A DNA stretch of 64,000 bases from Lactobacillus sp. PV012 (GTDB taxonomy: Bacteria; Bacillota; Bacilli; Lactobacillales; Lactobacillaceae): positions 930,001 through 994,000 of the forward strand of contig NZ_CP041983.1 in the NCBI RefSeq assembly GCF_014522325.1. Reading direction: 5' to 3'. Shown in pieces: positions 19,388-29,413 of the stretch. The notes under the pieces are model-generated. The model was not told the origin of the DNA. It ran no database searches and worked only from the letters and a program-made list of their open reading frames with translations. How positions within the stretch are numbered: the first letter of the stretch is position 1; each line of letters begins with the position of its first letter. Made by a program: the position numbers and the translations under genes.

Positions 19388-20821
19388 TTATTTAACTTTT
19401 CTGATAGTCATTAAGTTAGTCTTACCAGTTTCACCTAATGGTAAACCAGCAACGATAATGATATCATCGCCAACTTCTGCTAAGCCGTTTTCTTTAGCTA
19501 ACTTCATAGCTTCTTCAAGGGCATTATCAGTGTTTGATGGCTTATCAGCAAGAACAGGCTTTACACCCCATACAACAGTTAATGAGTGTTCAATCTTTTC
19601 GTCAAATGTCATAGCAAGGATGTTAGCATTTGGACGGTACTTAGAAATCATACGTGCAGTGTAACCTGAAGCAGTAATAGTAACAATAGTCTTAATACCT
19701 AATTCTTCAGCAGTTCTAACAACTGATTCACCAATTGCTTCAGTAATGTTTGAGCCTTGGTATTCTTCGAATCTTTGAAGAGCTAAAGTGTTACGTTCAG
19801 CAAGTTGCTTTTCAGTACGCATGTCGATTTCAGCCATAGCCTTAACAGCTTCAACTGGGTAAAGACCGTTTGCTGATTCACCTGAAAGCATAGTAGCATC
19901 AGTACCATCTAAAACAGCGTTAGCTACGTCAGTAACTTCGGCACGAGTTGGACGTGGGTTTTCTTGCATTGAATCAAGCATTTGAGTAGCAGTAATAACT
20001 GGCTTACCTAATGCATTACATCTTCTAATGATATCTTTTTGTACAAATGGTACGTTCATGAATGGAATTTCAACACCCATGTCACCACGAGCAATCATAA
20101 TACCATCAGAAACATCCAAGATTTCTTGAAGATTGTCAATACCTTCTTGTGATTCAATCTTAGGGAAGATCTTTACGTATTCACAGTGTGCTTCTTTAAG
20201 TAAGGCACGAATGTCTAAAACGTCTTGTGCTTTACGTACAAATGAAGCAGCGATGAAGTTAATACCTTCACTTAAACCAAATTTAATGTCATCAGTATCT
20301 TTATCAGTGATTCCTGGGAGGCGAATTTCAACACCTGGTGCGTTAACACCCTTCTTAGAACCAATAAGACCAGTGTTTTGAGCTACACAAACAAGTTCGT
20401 GGTTAGCATCATCTTTGTCAGTAATAAGTAAGTCAACTAAACCATCATCGATTAATACGTGACCACCCTTTTTGGTGTCATCGTATAAACCTGGGTAGGT
20501 AACGTAGATCTTGTCCTTGTCACCTTCCTTAGTTGCATCCATAGAAATTCTAATGGTATCACCAGTATGAATAGTGAACTTACCATCTTTTTGAGCAGTA
20601 GTTCTAATTTCAGCACCCTTAGTATCAAGTAAAATACCAAGTAACATGCCAGTATCCTTTTCAATCTTACGAACCATGTCCATGCGTTCCTTGTGTTCTG
20701 CATGGTCACCGTGTGAGAAGTTAAAACGGAAAACATTTGCACCGGCTTGTGCTAATTTGGTAATAGTCTCAACATTATTTGAGGCTGGTCCTAAAGTACT
20801 AACAATTTTAGTCTTTTTCAT
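19388..20821 (-). CDS. pyk: Pyruvate kinase
   Basis: Last ATP-forming step of glycolysis. The 477 residues start MKKTKIVSTLGPASNN (ATG 20819-20821, AGGAG 10 nt upstream); an in-frame codon 33 nt earlier is ignored because it lies before this SD. Motifs seen are FNFSHG, IFPKIESQEGIDN (catalytic Lys), MIARGDMGVEIP and TATQMLDSMQENPRPTRAEV. The protein ends after the regulatory C domain and has no extra PEP-utiliser-like C-terminal domain, which some lactobacillar and Bacillus enzymes carry. It follows pfkA by 36 bp. Confidence 0.97.
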   Translation of the reverse strand: MKKTKIVSTLGPASNNVETITKLAQAGANVFRFNFSHGDHAEHKERMDMVRKIEKDTGMLLGILLDTKGAEIRTTAQKDGKFTIHTGDTIRISMDATKEGDKDKIYVTYPGLYDDTKKGGHVLIDDGLVDLLITDKDDANHELVCVAQNTGLIGSKKGVNAPGVEIRLPGITDKDTDDIKFGLSEGINFIAASFVRKAQDVLDIRALLKEAHCEYVKIFPKIESQEGIDNLQEILDVSDGIMIARGDMGVEIPFMNVPFVQKDIIRRCNALGKPVITATQMLDSMQENPRPTRAEVTDVANAVLDGTDATMLSGESANGLYPVEAVKAMAEIDMRTEKQLAERNTLALQRFEEYQGSNITEAIGESVVRTAEELGIKTIVTITASGYTARMISKYRPNANILAMTFDEKIEHSLTVVWGVKPVLADKPSNTDNALEEAMKLAKENGLAEVGDDIIIVAGLPLGETGKTNLMTIRKVK

Positions 20822-20857
20822 TTGAAAAACTCTCCTGTATAAATAAATAATCAAAAA

Positions 20858-21817
20858 CTATTTGGCTAAGTCTTTGTTTAATGAGTATAACGAGTAATCA
20901 CCGTGGTGCTTAGCATCAAACAAGTCAAGCATATTGTGTGAACCAAGTTTACCATTTTCGATACCTACGGCTAAGCCACCTTTACCTTCAAGTAATAACT
21001 TAACTGCATAAGCACCCATCTTGCTTGCTAAAACGCGATCACGAACAGTTGGACTACCACCACGTTGCATATGTCCTAAAACATTTGCACGTGCATCGAA
21101 ATCACCATATTTCAAAAGTTCGTCCTTGAATTTTTCGGCGTCCATGACACCTTCAGCCAAAACAACAAGACCGTGCTTTTTACCATTAGCAAATCCTTGC
21201 TTCAAGGTTTCAGCGATTTCTTTGATATCATATTTTTCTTCTGGAATTACAATAGCATCTGCACCAGTTGCAACTCCAGCGTGAAGTGCGATATCACCAC
21301 AATCGCGACCCATAACATTTACAATAAAGACACGTTGGTGACTTGTTGCAGTGTCACGGATCTTATCAATAGCATCCATAGCTGTATTACATGCAGTATC
21401 AAAACCAATTGTGTAATCAGTGTATGGAATATCATTATCGATTGAACCTGGAAGACCAATAGCATTATAACCATGTTCGGTTAATCTCAATGCACCGTGG
21501 TAAGAGCCATCTCCACCGATAACAACTAAAGCCTCAATACCGTGTTTCTTTAACTGTTCGATTCCCTTAAGCTGAGTTTCTTCTTCAGCAAATTCTGGAA
21601 AACGAGCAGAGTAAAGAAACGTACCGCCGCGGCCAATTTTATCCGCAACTGTTTCGGAAGTCATTTGGAAAATATCACCAGCTACAAGACCAGCAAAACC
21701 ATAATGAATTCCAAAAACTTCAATATCATTTGCCAAAGCTGTACGAGTAACAGCTCTGATAGCAGCGTTCATGCCTGGAGCATCCCCACCACTAGTTAAA
21801 ATACCAATCCGTTTCAT
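20858..21817 (-). CDS. pfkA: ATP-dependent 6-phosphofructokinase
   Basis: Commits fructose-6-phosphate to glycolysis. At 319 aa it has the normal length, with [17 protein letters not shown] (ATP site), [30 protein letters not shown] (catalytic D in DND), [10 protein letters not shown] and [13 protein letters not shown]. It forms the conserved pfkA-pyk operon of lactobacilli; a promoter is expected in the 130-bp gap to dnaE. Confidence 0.97.
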   Translation of the reverse strand: MKRIGILTSGGDAPGMNAAIRAVTRTALANDIEVFGIHYGFAGLVAGDIFQMTSETVADKIGRGGTFLYSARFPEFAEEETQLKGIEQLKKHGIEALVVIGGDGSYHGALRLTEHGYNAIGLPGSIDNDIPYTDYTIGFDTACNTAMDAIDKIRDTATSHQRVFIVNVMGRDCGDIALHAGVATGADAIVIPEEKYDIKEIAETLKQGFANGKKHGLVVLAEGVMDAEKFKDELLKYGDFDARANVLGHMQRGGSPTVRDRVLASKMGAYAVKLLLEGKGGLAVGIENGKLGSHNMLDLFDAKHHGDYSLYSLNKDLAK

Positions 21818-21949
21818 GAATTCACCTCTACGATTTTTCTGAGTTTAATACTCACATCGACTTTATAGTACCATTTTTTTGCTAAACTGTCTTGTCTGTT
21901 TAACAAAAAAAATCGGATTTTAAAATGAATTCGTTTTCAAATTCTTTTT

Positions 21950-24900
21950 TTATTCCTTTACGTTAATTTTTTCGTGTACTTTAATTTTTCGTGCATCTTG
22001 TAACAAAAACTGAATTTTATTCGGATCATAGCGATCGTTTTGGGTACTAACTCGTAATAAGTAAATCTTGCCCTCATCCAATTTATCTTTTAACTCTGAA
22101 TAACTTCTTGGAAAAATAATTATTTCAAATTCACCACTTGTATCTTTAAAAGTAGTAAAAGCCATTTCTTCATCATTTTTGGTTCTTACTTTCTTTAAAC
22201 TAACCAGTTCTCCAATCGCAATTCCTTGCTGCCGACTAGTAAATTCTCCTAGTTTTTTAGTATTATATTTTTTCTTAGTAAATTGCTGTAAAGTCATTAA
22301 CATACTAGCAGTAACTGAAAAACCCATTACCTCTTCTTCAAGTTCTGCCCGCTTGTACTGCGAACTTCTGTCTTTATTTTGCTTAACTACCGCATTATAC
22401 TTAGCATCCGCATAGGAATTTTCTTCTTTAAATTTTACAGTAGAAATTATAGAAGACAGTCTGCTTAACACCTGTAAACGATCAATTTTAAATTCATCAA
22501 ATGCTCCCGCTTTTACTAAAAGCTCAACTTGATCTTGTCTTAAATATTTTTTATCTATTCTTTGCAAAAAATCTTCCAGCGAATAAATAGACGTTAAGTT
22601 TTCAATTTCTTTAATAAAATCTTGGTTTAAATTTTTAATTTCTTTTAACCCTACTCGAATTCCATCTTTTTCAACTGTAAAAGTAGCTGCACTTTTATTA
22701 ATTGATGGGGGTAAAATTCTAACCCCTTTATCTCGTAAAACTTGCAAATATTTTTTAACCTTTTCGGTATGAGCAAAATTATCATTTAGCAAGACAGTAT
22801 AAAATTCTTTGGGGTAATTAGTTTTTAAATAAGCCAACCAATAAGCTAATTTTGAATAAGCAACCGCATGAGAACGATTAAAGCCATATCCAGCAAACTG
22901 AGCAATATTTTCATAAATTTTTTCAGCTAAATTCTCAGGGTGACCATTTTTCAGTGCTCTTTGAATAAACTTATCTTTTTCGTGAGCAATAATTTCTTTA
23001 TCTTTTTTTGAAATTGCTCGCCTCAGCAAGTCTGCTTCTCCTAATGAATACCCTGCAAATGCTTGGGCTGTCTTCATTACTTGTTCTTGATACACCCAAA
23101 TTCCATAAGTAGGTCGTAAAATATTTTCTAAACTTTGATCAGGATAAGTTACTTTTTCATGACGATTTTTTCTTCTAATAAAAGAATCAATATTTTGCAT
23201 TGGACCAGGACGATAAAGGGCATTGATGGCAACAAGTTCTTCAAAACTAGTCGGCTTTAATTTTCGTAAAACACGTTTAATTCCTGCTGACTCAAACTGA
23301 AAAATCGAATCTGTCTCTCCCTTTTGAAAAGTCCTAAAAGTTTTTACATCATTCAAAGGAATCCTTTCCAATTCAATTTTGGTTCCTTCTTGTTGCACCA
23401 AAGCTAAAATATTTTCTAAAATCGTTAAGGTTTTTAAGCCCAAAAAATCAATTTTTAATAATCCAAGTTTTTCCACATTCTCTTTTGTTTGTTGCGTAAT
23501 CGGAATGTCTAAAATTCCTGGTTGTAATCCAACTACTTCATCTAGTCTTTTATCTGAAAGGACAAGCCCTGCTGCATGAATTGAAGTCCTAAGAGGTAGT
23601 CCTTCCAAATGCTTAGCAGTCGCAAAGAGTAAATTGTTCATGGGACTAGCATTTACCAAAAATTGTAATCTTTTTGATTGCTGGTAGGCTTTCTCTAACG
23701 TCATCTTTCCTTGACCTGAAGGAACGGCTTTAGTCCACTTAGCTATTTCACTTTCATTAAAGCCAAAGACTTTCGCTACTTCTCCTAAAACTTGTTTAGC
23801 TGAAAAAGTCACAAAAGTTAAAATTTGGGCTGTATGCTCACGCCCATATTTTTCAGCCATGTATTTAATAATAGTACTTCTTTGCTTATCAGGAATATCT
23901 AGGTCAATATCCGGCATCTGCTTTCTCGCTGGATTTAAAAATCTCTCAAAAAGTAAATTGTACTTTATTGGGTCAACACTAGTAATATTTAAAGCATATG
24001 AAACTAAGGAGCCAGCTGCAGACCCGCGGCCGGGTCCTGTCAAAATGTTTTTGCTGTGAGCATAGTTGATGGCATCCCACACAATTAAAAAGTAGTCATT
24101 AAATCCCATCTCATGGATAATTTTTAATTCATATTCTAGTCTTTGCTGATAATTTCTAGGAATGTGGTTATTAAACTTCTTTGCTAGTCCTTCTTGAACT
24201 AAGTTAACTAAATATTCTTGAGAAGTAGAAAATTTATCCTGAGGATATGTTGGAAGCTGCGGTTCTTGAAATTCAATTTCAGCATTTGCTTGCTGTGCTA
24301 TCTTTTCAGCATTTTTTAATGCTTCCTGTAAATCAAAATTTCGATATCCAATTTCAAGTTTTTGCTCGTCCTTTAAATATTTTTCCCCTCTCTCATTCAA
24401 AAGCGATTTAAGATTACTTTTTATTACCTCTCCAACCTTGATATTTTGTAATGCAACTTGCAAAAACTTATCTTGGGGATTTTGGTATTGCACATCTTCT
24501 ACAGCAACCAAAGGTAACTTAAACTGCTTGCTCATTGTCTTTAGATAATTAATATAATTACTTTCTTCTTTGTCGGCATGAATTCCTAAATATAATTCAT
24601 TACTTGAATCAAGCAAGCTTGTTAATTTTCTTAAATAGCTTTCTCCTTGATTATCACTTCTATCTGCTAGCTGCACTAATTCACTATCTGCATTAGCAGG
24701 TACAATTACAAATAATTCTTTAAATTCCTTAATCACTTCTTCTGCAGCCAAGGTTTTATTTAATTGAATTTTACTAGATAAAGACAAAAGATTTTGATAA
24801 CCCTTATTACTTTTAGCAATCAAAATTAGATTATAATTCTCACCACTACTGATCAAACCTGTTAGAGTAATTTGCATCCCTAATAAAGGTTTAATACCTT

Positions 24901-25066
24901 CTTGTTTTGCTAATTTATAAAAATTAACTAATCCATATGTAACATTTAAATCGGTTAAGGCAATACTAGAGTATCCTTTTTGTTTAGCACCTTGCAAAAG
25001 AGATTGCACTGTCATTGGACTTTCTAGTAAAGAATAGCTACTAATATTTTGCAAACTCACTACCAT
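21950..25066 (-). CDS. dnaE: DNA polymerase III subunit alpha, DnaE
   Basis: DnaE-type replicative/extension polymerase, 1038 aa. Order: PHP domain (1-200), polymerase palm with the catalytic aspartates in MPDIDLDIPDKQR (about 395-400) and a further acidic region, fingers, tandem HhH, and the OB domain near the C-terminus (IAIGELVSLKKVRTK). The usual PHP metal motif at the N-terminus (HxHS) is replaced by SSYSLLESP, so the PHP site is probably inactive; this is normal for DnaE of Gram-positives that also use PolC. Confidence 0.95.
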   Translation of the reverse strand: MVVSLQNISSYSLLESPMTVQSLLQGAKQKGYSSIALTDLNVTYGLVNFYKLAKQEGIKPLLGMQITLTGLISSGENYNLILIAKSNKGYQNLLSLSSKIQLNKTLAAEEVIKEFKELFVIVPANADSELVQLADRSDNQGESYLRKLTSLLDSSNELYLGIHADKEESNYINYLKTMSKQFKLPLVAVEDVQYQNPQDKFLQVALQNIKVGEVIKSNLKSLLNERGEKYLKDEQKLEIGYRNFDLQEALKNAEKIAQQANAEIEFQEPQLPTYPQDKFSTSQEYLVNLVQEGLAKKFNNHIPRNYQQRLEYELKIIHEMGFNDYFLIVWDAINYAHSKNILTGPGRGSAAGSLVSYALNITSVDPIKYNLLFERFLNPARKQMPDIDLDIPDKQRSTIIKYMAEKYGREHTAQILTFVTFSAKQVLGEVAKVFGFNESEIAKWTKAVPSGQGKMTLEKAYQQSKRLQFLVNASPMNNLLFATAKHLEGLPLRTSIHAAGLVLSDKRLDEVVGLQPGILDIPITQQTKENVEKLGLLKIDFLGLKTLTILENILALVQQEGTKIELERIPLNDVKTFRTFQKGETDSIFQFESAGIKRVLRKLKPTSFEELVAINALYRPGPMQNIDSFIRRKNRHEKVTYPDQSLENILRPTYGIWVYQEQVMKTAQAFAGYSLGEADLLRRAISKKDKEIIAHEKDKFIQRALKNGHPENLAEKIYENIAQFAGYGFNRSHAVAYSKLAYWLAYLKTNYPKEFYTVLLNDNFAHTEKVKKYLQVLRDKGVRILPPSINKSAATFTVEKDGIRVGLKEIKNLNQDFIKEIENLTSIYSLEDFLQRIDKKYLRQDQVELLVKAGAFDEFKIDRLQVLSRLSSIISTVKFKEENSYADAKYNAVVKQNKDRSSQYKRAELEEEVMGFSVTASMLMTLQQFTKKKYNTKKLGEFTSRQQGIAIGELVSLKKVRTKNDEEMAFTTFKDTSGEFEIIIFPRSYSELKDKLDEGKIYLLRVSTQNDRYDPNKIQFLLQDARKIKVHEKINVKE

Positions 25067-25159
25067 TTAATCGCCTCTTTCTCTTTTAAAGTATACCAAA
25101 AGTCTTGCCACAAATGATTTTTTTTGCTAAGATGACTAGCGAAAGAGGGAGATCAAACT

Positions 25160-25363
25160 ATGAGATTTATCGTAACAATGGTATGGTCAACTATTTATTG
25201 TGAAATCATCGGCTTTATTGCTGCTGCTTTAACTCAAATGGCATTTGACCCAATTCAAGCAGGAATTATCGGACTTATTTTTGGCTTCTTGTTTGCTTTA
25301 ATTATTCCCGGTATTACCGCTAAAAGTCACAAAGGTAAAAGTAAATTTAGTAAAATGATCTAA
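25160..25363 (+). CDS. Small membrane protein, YjzD/DUF2929-like
   Basis: A 67-aa protein with two TM helices (about 5-28 and 33-52) and a basic tail, starting MRFIVTMVWSTIYCEIIGFI, close to the DUF2929 pattern. RBS GAGGGAGA precedes the ATG. It is monocistronic, divergent from dnaE, with its own terminator. Function unknown. Confidence 0.8.
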   Translation: MRFIVTMVWSTIYCEIIGFIAAALTQMAFDPIQAGIIGLIFGFLFALIIPGITAKSHKGKSKFSKMI

Positions 25364-25392
25364 AAGAGAAGCATCGCATGCTTCTCTTTTTG
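25362..25392. terminator. Bidirectional terminator after the DUF2929-like gene
   Basis: Inverted repeat AAAAGAGAAGCAT/ATGCTTCTCTTTT with loop CGC, A-rich before and T-rich after; shared with the convergent phosphoesterase locus. Confidence 0.9.
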
Positions 25393-25393
25393 C

Positions 25394-26383
25394 TTAGTAA
25401 AATTTGTAATTTTTTTGGACATCAACACTAATTTTTTCTTGGTTTAAATACTCTTTAAATAATTGTACGTAATCTTGGTCATATATTTTTTCAATTTTAT
25501 CCATCCCGTATCCTGGATAAAAGCCACCACCAAGTGCTCGATAATTATTAACTGCTAAGTGATAAAACTTGTCATTACTAATTTCTTCCCCATGAAGCGT
25601 TAACTTTGTAATTCTCTTTCCTTCTGGCCGAGAAATATCTGCTTCATAATGAACTGGATAAAATAAGTCAAAATTAAATAAGAGATTTTTAGGTTTTAAA
25701 ACATTATCTTTAAATTTAACCTTACCATTTTTATCTTTATCCAAGAAACTCAAACTATGTTCAATTATTTGTCGAATATCTGCTCCCGAAACTTTAACGA
25801 GTGCTAGCTGATTAGCAAAGGGATAATTTAGCAAGATCTCACGCATTGTCACATCTTTTGAAAACCCTCCTGCATCTTCTGCCATAATAGCTGTTGCCGA
25901 CAAATCAGCGTTAGTGAAATACAGTTGCATTTGGTGAATTAAGTTGATAAAAGGCGCCCCTTTTAAGCGTCCTGTAATTGCATCTTTAATTGGTGCCGCT
26001 TGCGAAAGGGATGCAATTGGCTCATCGAGCCAGTTTTGGGTCTTTTTATCTAACTCTGTCATTAAAGAAATAATTTTTTTATCAGGAGTTACTCCTTTAG
26101 TTTCAAGTAACTTAGTAGTTAAGTTATTGATAATAACTTTCCCATTTTTTTCTTTATCAAAATCAACTATAACTTCAGCTACTGTTTCGCCTTTATGCCC
26201 AGGTTGAACAATAGCTGTTTTATTTTTGACTAAATTTAAGCGTCGATGCTGATGACCAGTTAAAAATACATCAATTTCTGGGATATTTTCAAATATTTTA
26301 TAACCCTCATTTTCACCATTATGAGGTTCCGTGGCTTTGCCCGTTTCCAAATCACTTTCAAATCCTCCGTGGTAAAGGGCCAC
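25394..26383 (-). pseudogene. 5'-nucleotidase family protein, C-terminal part (other frame)
   Basis: Second piece of a bifunctional metallophosphatase/5'-nucleotidase whose first piece ends at 26413. It contains LTGHQHR (last metal-site motif of the calcineurin-like domain) and the 5_nucleotid_C domain ending NNYRALGGGFYPGYGMD. The nominal start is only a GTG valine codon inside the conserved LVALYHGG stretch, with no SD, so this is not an independent gene. Reading back in this frame gives EVKELRPKVDLLVALYHGG, which joins smoothly to the first piece if the ribosome moves -1 at 26419-26425. Full length would be 521 aa. Disrupted gene or programmed frameshift: undecided. Confidence 0.8.
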
Positions 26384-26412
26384 TAAAAGATCAACTTTGG
26401 GACGAAGTTCTT

Positions 26413-26958
26413 TTACTTCTTTTTTAATCCTTCATAAGCAGAAAAAAATTCTAAGTTAGGAATATTTTCAACTGGTTCCCATTTGGAAATATACTGCGTT
26501 GTCACTCCAATTAGTCCTATCTTGAGACCAGCTTTTTCAATAATTATACTTTTCTGCCCAAAAGCAGGCTTTTTTGTGCTTTTATTTAGGACATTATCAT
26601 TTAAAAAAATCCCATGATCATAACTAATAAATTTCTTTAAATAATCTAGTCCAAAATTAAAATCATGATTACCCACTACTCGCACATCGTAGCCAACAAC
26701 ATTATATGCTGCTGATAATGCCTGCACTCCACTATCTTCTGGCAAACTCTTTAAGTAAGAAGCTAAGGGAGAGCCTTGAAGTGAATCACCACTATCAGTT
26801 ACCAAAACATTGTCTTTACCATATTTTTCTCGTTCCTGAGCAATTAAGGTGCTAACTCGGCTTAAAGAAAAAGGTGCAGTATAATTATTTTTATCTTGAT
26901 AATTTGTTGGTGTAATAAATCCATGAGTATCACTAGTATGTAAAATTGCTAATTTCAT
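26413..26958 (-). pseudogene. 5'-nucleotidase family protein, N-terminal part
   Basis: First piece (181 aa) of the split phosphoesterase. It carries the metallophosphatase motifs LHTSDTHG (residues 6-13), DSGDSLQGS and VGNHDFNFGLDYL. It has no signal peptide, so the enzyme would be cytoplasmic like YunD-type proteins. The frame runs into TAA just after the run TTAAAAAAG; the expected frame continues if one A is added or if a -1 shift occurs. It is downstream of rpmF, from which it is separated by a terminator. Alone, this piece lacks the last metal ligands and should be inactive. Confidence 0.8.
26419..26425 (-). other. A AAA AAG slippery heptamer at the frame junction
   Basis: On the coding strand the zero frame reads GGA TTA AAA AAG AAG TAA. 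A -1 slip on A AAA AAG gives AAA AAA GAA GTA AAA, the frame of the C-terminal piece. About 5 nt downstream AAAAGA+ACTT can pair with AAGT+TCTTTT (3-nt bulge), and GAAGGA lies 2 nt upstream. The same picture would arise from a one-base loss in an A7 tract. Confidence 0.6.
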
Positions 26959-26975
26959 CTTTTCCCCCTTTATAC

Positions 26976-27003
26976 AAAAAAAGACACCCTGCGGTGTCTT
27001 TTA
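26976..27003 (-). terminator. Terminator of rpmF
   Basis: Minus-strand hairpin AAAAGACACC / GGTGTCTTTT with loop GCAG region, followed by a T run, right after rpmF. Confidence 0.88.
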
Positions 27004-27004
27004 A

Positions 27005-27196
27005 TTAATCGTTATTTTGTTGCTTTGCTTCGTTAGCAACTTGACGGCCTTTGTAAAAGCCCTTACGTGATACACGGTGGCTTAAACGGTATTCACCAGT
27101 AGTTGCATCGTAATGCATTGCTGGAGTTGTTAACTTAATATGACCACGACGTGAACGTTTCTTTTGCTTAGAAGTTTTTCTTGCAGGAACTGCCAT
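27005..27196 (-). CDS. rpmF: 50S ribosomal protein L32
   Basis: A 63-aa ribosomal protein beginning [20 protein letters not shown], the L32 signature. It lacks the CxxC zinc pairs of zinc-ribbon L32 forms (no cysteines in the sequence), so it is the zinc-free (C-minus) type, as is common in lactobacilli. Monocistronic, with RBS GGAG and its own terminator. Confidence 0.96.
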   Translation of the reverse strand: MAVPARKTSKQKKRSRRGHIKLTTPAMHYDATTGEYRLSHRVSRKGFYKGRQVANEAKQQNND

Positions 27197-27303
27197 TAGT
27201 TAGATCTCCTTTTTTATAGAATTGAGACTTGCGGACTTATACAAATAAGTCACTAAATACTCACGTATTTCAATCATACAATCTAAAGCTAGATAAATCA
27301 AGT

Positions 27304-27648
27304 CTAATCTTTAGTTGTAGCGGTAGATTTTTCTTTTAATTTTGAAATTTCTTGCTTTAACTTGTTAATTTCCTGATCTTTTTTATTAATTTGATCATTG
27401 AGTTGCTTTTTTAAAGTAGCTTCTTGTTTGCTATATTCTTCTTTTACATGCTTTACATCCTTATTAGTGCCCAATAACATTGAAATGAAGGCTCCTAATA
27501 AGATCATTGTAATTAAAATAATAATTAATGGCATCTTAGGTTGAAAAAAGCCAAAATTAATTGCTACTTGTTCAGTATTTAAGCAAGCAAAAATCACCAA
27601 AATTAAGACAATAATTAATCCAAAAACTAACTTTCTTTGTTTTTTCAC
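27304..27648 (-). CDS. LapA-domain (DUF1049) membrane protein
   Basis: A 114-aa protein with two TM helices (about 6-24 and 37-57), the NTEQVAINFGFFQPKMPL loop typical of LapA/DUF1049, and a cytoplasmic coiled coil rich in K/E/Q (about 65-110). The start is GTG at 27646-27648, preceded by AGGGGAG with 4-5 nt spacing; the longer in-frame extension would run into the upstream SDR gene. Role in lactobacilli unknown. Confidence 0.85.
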   Translation of the reverse strand: MKKQRKLVFGLIIVLILVIFACLNTEQVAINFGFFQPKMPLIIILITMILLGAFISMLLGTNKDVKHVKEEYSKQEATLKKQLNDQINKKDQEINKLKQEISKLKEKSTATTKD

Positions 27649-27668
27649 GTTACTCCCCTTTTCCAATG

Positions 27669-28463
27669 TTACTTTCTGCTCCCAAACTTCAAACTTGCCC
27701 AATCACCAAGCTTAGGAAAAATTTGATACAACTTAGCTAAAACAGCCAAACTCACTGGTAAGTTTAATTCTCTTCGATTAGAGCCAAAGAAATGAACCAC
27801 TTGCCATGCTACATCATCCGGATCAAGCATAAAGCGTTGAACATTAGTGGCATATTCTCCAGTTTTATCTGCAACATTGAAGAAGTTTGTGTAGACTGGT
27901 CCTGGATTAACTGTCATCACTTTTACACCAAAAGGTTTAAGTTCTAAACGTAAAACATTTGAGAATTGAATTACAGCTGCCTTAGTAGCACTATAAGCTG
28001 CTGTCTTAGTAGTTGGAATAATGCCAGCAATTGAACCAAGATTAACTATCTGTCCTTGTTTTTGGTCAATCATAATTCTTGCAATTAAGCGCGTGAAATA
28101 CATCAAGCCTAAAACATTAGTTTGGAACATTTCAGTCACTTGTTTAGGAGTAGTTTCTAAAAAATTTTCAAATATTCCAAAACCAGCCGCATTCACCAAA
28201 AAATCAATGTGCTTAACATGCTGAATAATTTTTCCAAAAGTACTTTCAATTTGATCTGCTTTGCTCATATCAGTTGGAAAAACAAAAGCTTGTCCACCAG
28301 ATAGTTGCTTGGCTTCTTGTGCAATTTCCTGTAATCTTTCTTCATTTCTAGCAATTAGAATTACATCTGCACCTCTACTAGCACTTTCTAAAGCAATTGA
28401 ACGACCAATTCCACTAGAAGCACCAGTAACCACTACTACTTTTTCTCTTAATGTTTTACTCAT
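27669..28463 (-). CDS. Short-chain dehydrogenase/reductase
   Basis: Classical SDR of 264 aa, likely NAD(P)(H)-dependent: GASSGIGRSIA (cofactor loop, residues 15-25), NAAGFG, catalytic Ser in NLGSIAG and YSATK (Tyr/Lys). The C-terminal part resembles the DltE/YqjQ-type SDRs. Substrate unknown. It follows rnz by 10 bp, the common rnz-SDR pairing in Lactobacillaceae. Confidence 0.9.
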   Translation of the reverse strand: MSKTLREKVVVVTGASSGIGRSIALESASRGADVILIARNEERLQEIAQEAKQLSGGQAFVFPTDMSKADQIESTFGKIIQHVKHIDFLVNAAGFGIFENFLETTPKQVTEMFQTNVLGLMYFTRLIARIMIDQKQGQIVNLGSIAGIIPTTKTAAYSATKAAVIQFSNVLRLELKPFGVKVMTVNPGPVYTNFFNVADKTGEYATNVQRFMLDPDDVAWQVVHFFGSNRRELNLPVSLAVLAKLYQIFPKLGDWASLKFGSRK

Positions 28464-28473
28464 AATTGTCCTT

Positions 28474-29400
28474 TCATTTCATTGGAATATTAAAACTATC
28501 TAAATCACGCACCAACTTTGTATGTTTAAAAATTGAACGAGCTTGTTTTTCTAAAATTTGACCACTTTTACCAGTATAACGAGCAGAAATATGTGACAAA
28601 TATAATTGTCCGACGTTTTTTTGCTTTGCTACTGAAGCTGCATCAATACAAGTTGAGTGGAAATAGCGGTGAGCCATTTTACTATCTTCTCCGCTAAAAG
28701 TAGATTCGTGAACCAACACATCGGCATCTTGAGCCAGTTTGCCAATATTAGGAGTTGGCCTTGTGTCATAGATAATCGTAATGATTCTTCCTGGACGATC
28801 TTCACCCAGAAAATCTTTTCCATCAAGCACTCGTCCGTCACCTAAGGTTACTGTCTCTCCAGCTTTTAATTTACCATAAATTGGTCCATTAGGAATATGA
28901 TATTCAGCTAATTTTTCTACTTGCAATTCACCTGGATGTGGTTTTTCAACAACTCTAAAACCAAAACTTGGAATACGGTGATTTAATTTAGCTGTGTATA
29001 CCTCAAAATGATCATCTTCAAAAATTAATCCATCTTCTTCTAAGATTACATATTTTATTGGATAACTAATTTGGGTACGTGAAACTTTAAGTGATGTTTG
29101 TACAAATTGATCAATTCCAGCTGGTCCATAAATGGTTAATTCACCACCATCCCCTTGGAAAGAACGTGAAGATAACAACCCAGGTAACCCAAAAATGTGA
29201 TCCCCATGATTATGAGAAATAAAAATTCTTGTAATTTTTCGTGGGCGAATGTTAGTCTTTAGAATTTGATGTTGGGTTGCTTCTCCTACATCAAATAACC
29301 AAATTTCATTTATTTCGTCTAATAACTTTAAAGCTAATGACGAAACGTTACGTCCTTTAGAAGGTTGGCCTGAGCCTGTACCTAAAAATTCTATTTCCAT
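28474..29400 (-). CDS. rnz: Ribonuclease Z
   Basis: tRNA 3'-processing endonuclease of the metallo-beta-lactamase fold, 308 aa. Zinc ligands are in [15 protein letters not shown] (HxHxDH), with later VHEST and SHISARY motifs; the N-terminal [10 protein letters not shown] is characteristic. Four-gene co-directional run with obgE, oatA-like and SDR. Confidence 0.96.
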   Translation of the reverse strand: MEIEFLGTGSGQPSKGRNVSSLALKLLDEINEIWLFDVGEATQHQILKTNIRPRKITRIFISHNHGDHIFGLPGLLSSRSFQGDGGELTIYGPAGIDQFVQTSLKVSRTQISYPIKYVILEEDGLIFEDDHFEVYTAKLNHRIPSFGFRVVEKPHPGELQVEKLAEYHIPNGPIYGKLKAGETVTLGDGRVLDGKDFLGEDRPGRIITIIYDTRPTPNIGKLAQDADVLVHESTFSGEDSKMAHRYFHSTCIDAASVAKQKNVGQLYLSHISARYTGKSGQILEKQARSIFKHTKLVRDLDSFNIPMK

Positions 29401-29413
29401 GAAAACCTATTTT

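Noticed and set aside
20452..20742. 96-aa minus-strand frame inside pyk
   Set aside because: Out-of-frame shadow of a strongly conserved gene.
21818..21949. Promoter of pfkA-pyk
   Set aside because: A TATAAA-like box is visible about 50 bp upstream of pfkA, but no -35 at acceptable spacing could be settled, so it is not listed.
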